Positions 57,750 through 64,000 of a stretch of 64,000 nt of DNA are shown here, in pieces. A model generated the notes under the pieces. The model saw only the letters and a program-made list of their open reading frames with translations. It was not told the DNA's origin and made no database searches. The position numbers and the translations under genes were made by a program. The stretch covers positions 30,073,498-30,137,497 of the forward strand of contig NC_026660.2 of the NCBI RefSeq assembly GCF_000004075.3, read 5' to 3'. The first letter of the stretch is position 1; every line of letters begins with the position of its first letter. Origin of the DNA: Cucumis sativus (lineage: Eukaryota > Streptophyta > Magnoliopsida > Cucurbitales > Cucurbitaceae).

Positions 57750-57941
57750 CTCCAAATTCTCTCCTTTTACTTTCTTTTTTTTTTCTTTTTTCTTTTTCCT
57801 TTTCCCCCCTTTTTTTATATAATATATATATTTATTCTTTTCTCTCTTATTTCTATTTCTCCTTATATTTTGCCTCCCTTCTACTACTCACTCACTCACT
57901 CACTCACACACACTCTTTCTCTTTTTTTTTTTTTTTTAAAA
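57750..57941 (+). repeat. Pyrimidine-rich leader with CTCA repeats
   Basis: Predicted 5' UTR of NCED. It consists of long T and CT runs, a (CTCA)5-6 microsatellite near 57886-57907, and a T16-18 run just before the start codon. Long CT-rich leaders are common in highly regulated plant genes. The lack of purines also explains why the NCED frame stays open upstream of its true start. Confidence 0.6.
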
Positions 57942-57946
57942 GCGCC

Positions 57947-59749
57947 ATGACGGCTTCTCCTTCTCCCTTACTCGATCATTTGGGATTCCTAAATTCCACC
58001 AAATCAAATTTCCCGAATTTCAATATCAATAATCTTAAACCCATTACTTCCCAAAACTCCATTATTCACTCTGCTCTTCATTCCCCTTCCGTTCTTCATT
58101 TCCCAAATCAAACTACTACTTCTACTACTACTACTTCTACTACTCCTAATTTCCATAAATCCTTGTCTCTCAAACATCAAAAATCCCCCACTGCTCCCAA
58201 TTGGAATCTCCTTCAAAAAACTGCTTCCATGGCTTTAGATATGGTCGAATCCGCTTTAGTATCTCACGAGCTTCAACACCCACTTCCTAAAACCGCCGAC
58301 CCACGTGTTCAAATCTCCGGCAACTTTGCTCCCGTCCCGGAACAAGCCGTTAAACACTACCTGCCCGTTGCCGGAACTATCCCCGATTGCATTAACGGGG
58401 TTTACCTTCGCAACGGCGCCAATCCTCTCTTCCAACCAACTGCCGGGCACCATCTCTTCGACGGCGATGGAATGGTTCACGCTGTCAGCATCAATCATGG
58501 TTCTGCTAGTTACGCTTGCCGGTTCACTCAAACCCAACGCTTAGTTCAGGAACGGCGATTGGGGAGACCGGTTTTTCCTAAAGCCATTGGGGAACTCCAT
58601 GGCCACTCCGGAATCGCTCGCCTCTTACTATTCTACGCAAGAGGAGTTTTCGGGTTGGTGGACCATAAGAAAGGAACCGGAGTGGCGAACGCCGGTTTGG
58701 TGTATTTCAATGACCGGCTTTTGGCGATGTCAGAAGACGATTTGCCGTACCACGTGCGTATCACGCCTTCAGGTGATCTACAAACCGTAGGCCGTTACGA
58801 TTTCGATAAACAGCTTCATTCCACAATGATCGCTCATCCCAAAGTGGACCCAATTTCCAAAGAACTCTACGCCTTGAGCTACGACGTCGTTCGTAAACCG
58901 TATCTCAAATACTTCAGATTCTCCCCTAATGGAATCAAATCAAAAGACGTTGAAATCCCACTTGAAACTCCCACAATGATGCACGATTTCGCCATCACAG
59001 AGAATTTCGTTGTGATTCCCGACCAGCAAGTGGTGTTCAAGCTTCAAGAAATGGTGAAAGGCGGATCGCCGGTGATATACGACAAGAACAAGAAATCCCG
59101 ATTCGGGATTCTGCCGAAAAATGCGACGGATTCAAAGGATTTGATTTGGGTGGAATCCCCGGACACGTTCTGCTTCCATCTATGGAATGCTTGGGAGGAA
59201 CCGGAGACGGAGGAAGTGGTGGTGATTGGGTCGTGTATGACGCCCCCGGATTCGATATTCAACGAGTGTGAGGAGAATCTGAAAAGCGTATTATCGGAAA
59301 TCCGGCTGAATTTACGGACGGGGAAATCGACACGCCGGGCAATAATTAAGGAAGAGAAAGAACAGGTGAATCTAGAAGCGGGAATGGTGAATAAAAACCG
59401 TGTGGGAAGGAAAAGCCGGTATGCGTATTTGGCGATTGCAGAGCCATGGCCAAAGGTATCGGGATTTGCGAAAGTTGATCTGGTAACAGGGGAAGTAAAA
59501 AAACATATTTACGGAGGTAGAAAATTCGGTGGGGAACCATTTTTTTTACCGAAAGAGGAAAATTCAAAGGAAGAAGATGAAGGGTATATTCTGGCGTTTG
59601 TTCATGATGAAAGGACGTGGAAATCAGAGGTACAGATAGTAAACGCAAAGGATTTGAAAGTGGAAGCTACAATAAAATTACCATCTCGAGTACCTTATGG
59701 ATTTCACGGCACATTCGTTCAATCGAATGATTTACAAAATCAAGCTTAA
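57947..59749 (+). CDS. NCED: 9-cis-epoxycarotenoid dioxygenase, plastidial
   Basis: Intronless gene of exactly 600 residues, the normal NCED length and structure. It cleaves 9-cis-violaxanthin or 9'-cis-neoxanthin to xanthoxin, the committed step of abscisic acid synthesis in the plastid stroma and thylakoid surface. Residues 1 to about 85 are a Ser/Thr/Asn-rich transit peptide; [20 protein letters not shown] then forms the amphipathic membrane-associating helix. The four iron ligands are His297 (AHPK), His346 (MMHDFAIT), His411 ([10 protein letters not shown]) and His587 (YGFHGTF), at nearly the spacing in maize VP14. [10 protein letters not shown] and [10 protein letters not shown] are family hallmarks. 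The frame is open upstream, with an in-frame ATG at 57656, but that ATG lies before the TATA-like box and would add only pyrimidine-encoded Phe/Ser/Leu; the ATG at 57947 starts MTASPSPLL and is preferred. CACGTG boxes upstream suggest ABA/stress control. Nothing appears broken. Confidence 0.96.
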   Translation: MTASPSPLLDHLGFLNSTKSNFPNFNINNLKPITSQNSIIHSALHSPSVLHFPNQTTTSTTTTSTTPNFHKSLSLKHQKSPTAPNWNLLQKTASMALDMVESALVSHELQHPLPKTADPRVQISGNFAPVPEQAVKHYLPVAGTIPDCINGVYLRNGANPLFQPTAGHHLFDGDGMVHAVSINHGSASYACRFTQTQRLVQERRLGRPVFPKAIGELHGHSGIARLLLFYARGVFGLVDHKKGTGVANAGLVYFNDRLLAMSEDDLPYHVRITPSGDLQTVGRYDFDKQLHSTMIAHPKVDPISKELYALSYDVVRKPYLKYFRFSPNGIKSKDVEIPLETPTMMHDFAITENFVVIPDQQVVFKLQEMVKGGSPVIYDKNKKSRFGILPKNATDSKDLIWVESPDTFCFHLWNAWEEPETEEVVVIGSCMTPPDSIFNECEENLKSVLSEIRLNLRTGKSTRRAIIKEEKEQVNLEAGMVNKNRVGRKSRYAYLAIAEPWPKVSGFAKVDLVTGEVKKHIYGGRKFGGEPFFLPKEENSKEEDEGYILAFVHDERTWKSEVQIVNAKDLKVEATIKLPSRVPYGFHGTFVQSNDLQNQA

Positions 59750-60003
59750 TTCATGATTGGAGGATCAAAAGAAAAAAAAAAAAGAAGGAGAAATTACCAG
59801 AGGGATGACTTAGAGACAGGTCCCCGGATTCTCTCCTGTTAGCATTAAAAACTGAACAACTTTTTTTGTTTGTGTTTTCTTCTTTTGAATTTTAAATTTT
59901 TAATTTTGAGTGAGTGATAGATAATTTGAAGACGAAACTCAGCTTGTAGCTTTTGGACAGTTTCGTAGATTTCGAGCTCAGCTGGTTTCTGTTTCTTTGT
60001 TTT

Positions 60004-60028
60004 CTTTTTCTTTTTCTTTTTCTTTTTC
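60004..60028 (+). repeat. (TTTTTC)4 repeat
   Basis: Four copies of a six-base pyrimidine unit at the end of the predicted NCED 3' UTR. Confidence 0.85.
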
Positions 60029-61079
60029 CTCTCTCTGTAAAAAAAAAAAAAAGAAGGAATTATTATATAATTATGATCGTATTTACATAAACCTTTTTGG
60101 GTCTGTGTTGAATGCTGATTTGGATTTTATAGAAAATTAAAAAAATAAAAAATGGAGAAGAAGATAATATTAAGAAGGAAGAGGAAGAAAAGGAATAATG
60201 GAATGGGACATTGTGTTTGGATGGGAGTGGGAGGATATGGAGCCCAGTCAGTTCATGCAAAGGGAAGTGAATTATATTTGCCTGTTTAGGTAAAAAAAGT
60301 TCGGTTTTAAAATAAACAAAAAGGAATTGTGTTAGGGAAACAATTAATCGTAATAATACAATTATGGAAACATCATTATTATTAAAGTTGAAAGAAACCA
60401 AAAACACAAAAGTAGAAGAAGTTGGAATTTTTGTGGCAAACTGGTCGGTTGGTAATTCTATTCCACAATCGTTTTATACAACTAATTAACCCACTCATTA
60501 TATTCTATTAATTAGATAAAATATTTTAAATATAAATATAAATAGTGATCAATATTCAAAATTAGTGTGTTGGTTACCATTTTTTAACAATTCCTATAGA
60601 TAAACACAAAAGGGAAATTGAAATGAATAGGTATAATTAATTAATCTCAATTAAATTTGAAATATGTGAAAGATATAAATTGATATATATATATTTATGT
60701 TTTTGGAATTGATGATGAAATTGGATTATAGGAAACAAGGAAGACATAAGGGGAAGGGAACAATCCAATGAAAAGCAAACAAATTTGTTTGGATGGCAGA
60801 AGAATGAAAAGGACAGTGGGTAAGAAAATCCGAGGTGTCTTTTCCACAAAATCAAAAGAAAGGAAAATAATAATTAATTTGCCGAACATTAAATGTTAGC
60901 CATAAGTTTGATTAATTAGTAGAATGGTTTTTAGGTTAAATCAATTTTAATTTCCATAGGGAACAAAAACAAAGTCCCACTTGCCCTTTGTCCTAGGTTG
61001 TCCAAACAAAGTATCTCCTTTCCTCCCCTTCTTAATTACTCCTCCATCTTTCCTTTTGACCCCTAAAACACAAAACACT

Positions 61080-61118
61080 CTTCTTCTTCTTCTTCTTCTT
61101 CTTCTTCTTCTTCTTCTT
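61080..61118. repeat. (CTT)13 microsatellite
   Basis: Thirteen perfect trinucleotide units in intergenic DNA. Confidence 0.95.
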
Positions 61119-63539
61119 TCCTCCAAAAACAAGTTTCTGTCATCTGTCATCTCATACTAATCTCCATTACATTGGTGACAAAAATTAATAGAAAACTTAC
61201 AAAACTGCACCGACCCATTTCCACCAATTCTTTTTTCTTTTCCTTTTCACTTTGTTTAGAGTATTTTAACGGTGAAGTCATGAGTTTGTTTGTTGGGAGC
61301 AAATGGCAGTCTTATTCATTCAAATTATTCAAGCCTAGTGAATTGAGCCAGTCAGAATGAGTAAAAAGCCAACTTTGGACTCTATATCCCAATAGGTTGA
61401 CGAATGAATAGAATAAAAAGTAGTTTAGTTTATTATTATTATTTAAAAGAAAACGAGAGGATGTGGTTGATTCGTAAGAAGAGAAGCTATAGGATGGAAA
61501 CAGGCTTTTTGCAGGAGTTGGAATTTGCAAAGGCAAGTATTGGCATTCACTTACATTTATGTATGTATCACTCTATACCTATACCCATGCGTCTAATTTC
61601 CATTCCTTTATTTTAATAAAACTAAAAACTAAACAACAAAACCCAAATCTTTTTCTCAGTCCTCACCTTTTTTTTTTATAGAATCAATAACGTGATTCTG
61701 ATAAGGTTTTCATTTCTCATTTTCTTCTTCTGTTTAAAAATTCTACACCCACACATTTTTTCCATCTAATTTGGCGCATTCATGGCCTCAAGTTTTTGTT
61801 TTTCTTATTTTAATATTCAAACTAAAACTCCCATTTTTCGATTCCTTTTAATATTAGTTTTCATATTTCTATGGTCTCTGTTTCTTTCTAAACCTCACAC
61901 ACTCTAGAATGTTCACTACTTTATTAATATGGTTCTTGGGAATTATGGATTCAATAAACTATTCAATTCTATTGGCTAACTCTGATGATGATGAGACTAA
62001 AGTTTGGATTTTTTATTTTTGTGGCTTTGGATTGTTATTATTTAAAATGGGGTTTCGTTTTTTCAGGCGAAATTGATGCTTACCAATGCTAATAACCATA
62101 TACCCAAATCAAACCCTCCACAATTCCTAGCTATATACCAACCTAACACACGCAACTCCCTTCCTCTTTCAATATTATCCAATCGTTTTTGTTTATGATT
62201 TCTATTGCTTGTTTTGATTTTTAGGTGTTATGTTATGTTGTTTTAAAAGTTTTACAAATGGAATAACGTCAATTTTTAAATCTATGGAATGGCGTGTGGA
62301 CAAAGAGATCGATCCATTAAAATCACATGGGTTGATTGAGACAAATATTGTAATAATGTTAGGTACATGGTTATCAGGTGGTGGAATGATGTCCATTCAT
62401 CTTAATGTTGCTTTTCTCTTCGATCTATAACGTTTAGACTATGTTCCTTAATTCTTTAATATATTTATATATTTGTATTCGACAAATTTACTTGCTTTTT
62501 TTTCACAATTTCGTATGGTTTTCACTAGACACCAACATCCAAATTCTTAATTACATTTAAGAAACTAAATATAATTTTTTATTTTATTTTTTGACATCCA
62601 CGTTATGAAAATTATTGTAAAAGTATCAATATTTTATATAATTAGCTTTTTGATGTATCACTTTAAAATTTAAACTTATAGTAATTTTAAGTACATAATT
62701 TTTTCTCATTTAAAAGGAGACATATATATAATTTCAAAGGTTAGAACTATGAATTGATATTTTATTTATTTGTTTTTATTTTGGTCAATAGTGATTTTTG
62801 TATCAAATTTGTTTGTAGACTTTTATTGTGTATTAATTCTACACCAACTTTTGTGGTTGGAATGCATATTAATTTGTGGAAATTATATACATCCATTTTG
62901 AAAAAAAAAAAATAACGATAATTACTAATATTAAAATAAAATTCATGCGAAATATTTTCAAAAATAAAATTATTTTCTAGATGAAAAATTAGAAAATAGA
63001 AGAATTGATTATAAAACATGAAGAAAATGTTAATGGAAAATAAAACATTTTTTTTTCTTTTTAACTATAATTGGAATTGAATTTCCAACGTAAGAAGAAA
63101 GAAATTGAAAATGACCCGGCGGAGGTCAACAAAAGATGGATTAGGCAGACCGGACTACCGGAGGGGTTAAATCGTCAATTCACAAAAAATTTACCTATAT
63201 AATTAAATTAATTCGTACATTATGTCACGTATTACGCGTACTCTTATAGTACTTAATTACTTATTAATAAACAAAATTAGTGACTTGCAAAAGTGGTTGA
63301 GATTAGAGAATAATGGCCATCCTGCTTTGTCCACTCTCACAATTTTAATATTTTTGAAAGTACTCCAACATGCACTTTTGCCCTATCAAACCTTACCAAA
63401 TTATATGTGATTAAATACAGATGGAGTAATTAATTAATTAGCCTTCCCCTTGTCAAAAGGAATAGTTAGTTGAGGGGGGAACATCCCCCAAAATGTAAGG
63501 GGAGAAGAGGGATCAGGTTCAATGTAAAGGGTTTATAGG

Positions 63540-63842
63540 GTATATGTGCGGGCGGGCGGGTGGGTGCGTGTTGAGCGAAGAGCGTCGCCATATGGCGTTG
63601 TTGTTTTGGTTTTCCACAGCACACGCCTTTCCCTTTTTTTTAACAAAACTCGGCCGTTTCACCTATCCAAAAGCCTTCTCACGGCCACGCCCTTACTTTT
63701 TCATTCTCCTCCTCATTATCATTACCTTCCCTTTCTTTTTCTATATTTACATTTATTAGAAGGCCGAAAAGCTGGACATTCCCAAAATCATACCCATCTC
63801 TCTCTCTCTCTCTCTATTATATATATATATATATTATTATAT
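63540..63842 (+). promoter_or_regulatory. Possible promoter/leader of a gene beyond the right edge
   Basis: A GC-richer stretch (63545-63680, with GGGCGGGCGGGTGGG and CACGGCCACGCCC) is followed by pyrimidine-rich DNA, a (TC)9 tract at 63797-63815 and an AT-rich TATA-like tract at 63817-63842. This order resembles plant core promoters, but no start codon with a recognisable protein follows before 64000. Two overlapping frames starting near 63544-63546 cross the region but have no domain. Confidence 0.3.
63797..63815. repeat. (TC)9 microsatellite
   Basis: Nine TC units directly followed by an (AT)n tract at the right edge of the window. Confidence 0.9.
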
Positions 63843-64000
63843 CAAATTAATGCCAACATTTCTGGAGACACATATATCCACACCTTTAACACCCACGTAT
63901 ATCAATCAAATAACTACTCATTTCTATGATTTATTTCAAAAAAATAAAAAAGTTGTTATGATATTTTATATGAAATGTGTGTAAATTGATTTGATTTGAG

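Larger units (their letters stand above)
59750..64000. other. NCED 3' UTR and downstream intergenic DNA
   Basis: The first 300 bp are the likely 3' UTR, ending near a (TTTTTC)n run. No exon supported between there and the right edge. Open frames at 60063, 60637, 61172, 61404 and 62202 have no domains. A compact segment at 63110-63175 is richer in C and G (GACCCGGCGGAGGTC, CCGGACTACCGG) than its flanks but unassigned. The last 450 bp look promoter-like (see next entries). Confidence 0.5.

Noticed and set aside
58004..59648. Several antisense and offset open frames of 67-100 codons within the NCED gene
   Set aside because: They are shadows of the well-supported NCED coding frame and have no domains of their own.

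Overview
The window is nuclear DNA from a flowering plant. Genes have spliced GT-AG introns, promoters are AT-rich, TA and CT microsatellites are frequent, and every recognisable protein is a land-plant type. The codon style, the low GC, and a dispersed hairpin repeat built on CTATCA/TGATAG motifs with AAATTTTGCTATAT flanks all suggest a cucurbit, probably Cucumis. That last point is inference; no search was run. There is no bacterial-style operon, CRISPR array, rRNA or convincing tRNA.

Layout. Positions 1.6-7.5 kb hold three minus-strand genes in a row: a small DUF538 (SVB-like) protein, a four-exon DUF616 protein of the TOD1 type, and a four-exon uncharacterised plant protein with one membrane segment and a helical, TPR-like tail. 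After a 6.5 kb gap, a two-exon gibberellin 2-oxidase lies at 14.0-15.1 kb on the plus strand. After a further 8.8 kb, a twelve-exon katanin p60 / KATNAL2-type AAA ATPase gene spans 23.9-29.0 kb. Its ATPase exons are intact, but its N-terminal part carries an in-frame stop and two non-GT donor sites. Next come a minus-strand GH17 beta-1,3-glucanase (33.5-35.3 kb), a single-exon VQ-motif protein (40.1-40.4 kb, minus), and a tiny OEP7-like envelope protein (43.3-43.6 kb, minus). A 14 kb gene-poor, repeat-rich stretch follows. Last is an intronless 600-residue 9-cis-epoxycarotenoid dioxygenase (57.9-59.7 kb, plus) with two perfect CACGTG boxes in its promoter. The right edge looks like promoter or leader DNA of a gene outside the window.

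The genes do not form a pathway cluster, although two act on hormones: GA2ox inactivates gibberellin and NCED commits carotenoid cleavage to abscisic acid. I found no evidence for a new multi-gene system. The best leads are the damaged KATNAL2-type gene, the U12-type intron inside it, the uncharacterised membrane/TPR-like gene, the hairpin-forming repeat family, an orphan TGGGCC promoter-like cluster near 22.0 kb, and an isolated GC-rich island near 56.7 kb. All exon borders were read by eye from splice signals and frame continuity; none is backed by transcripts.
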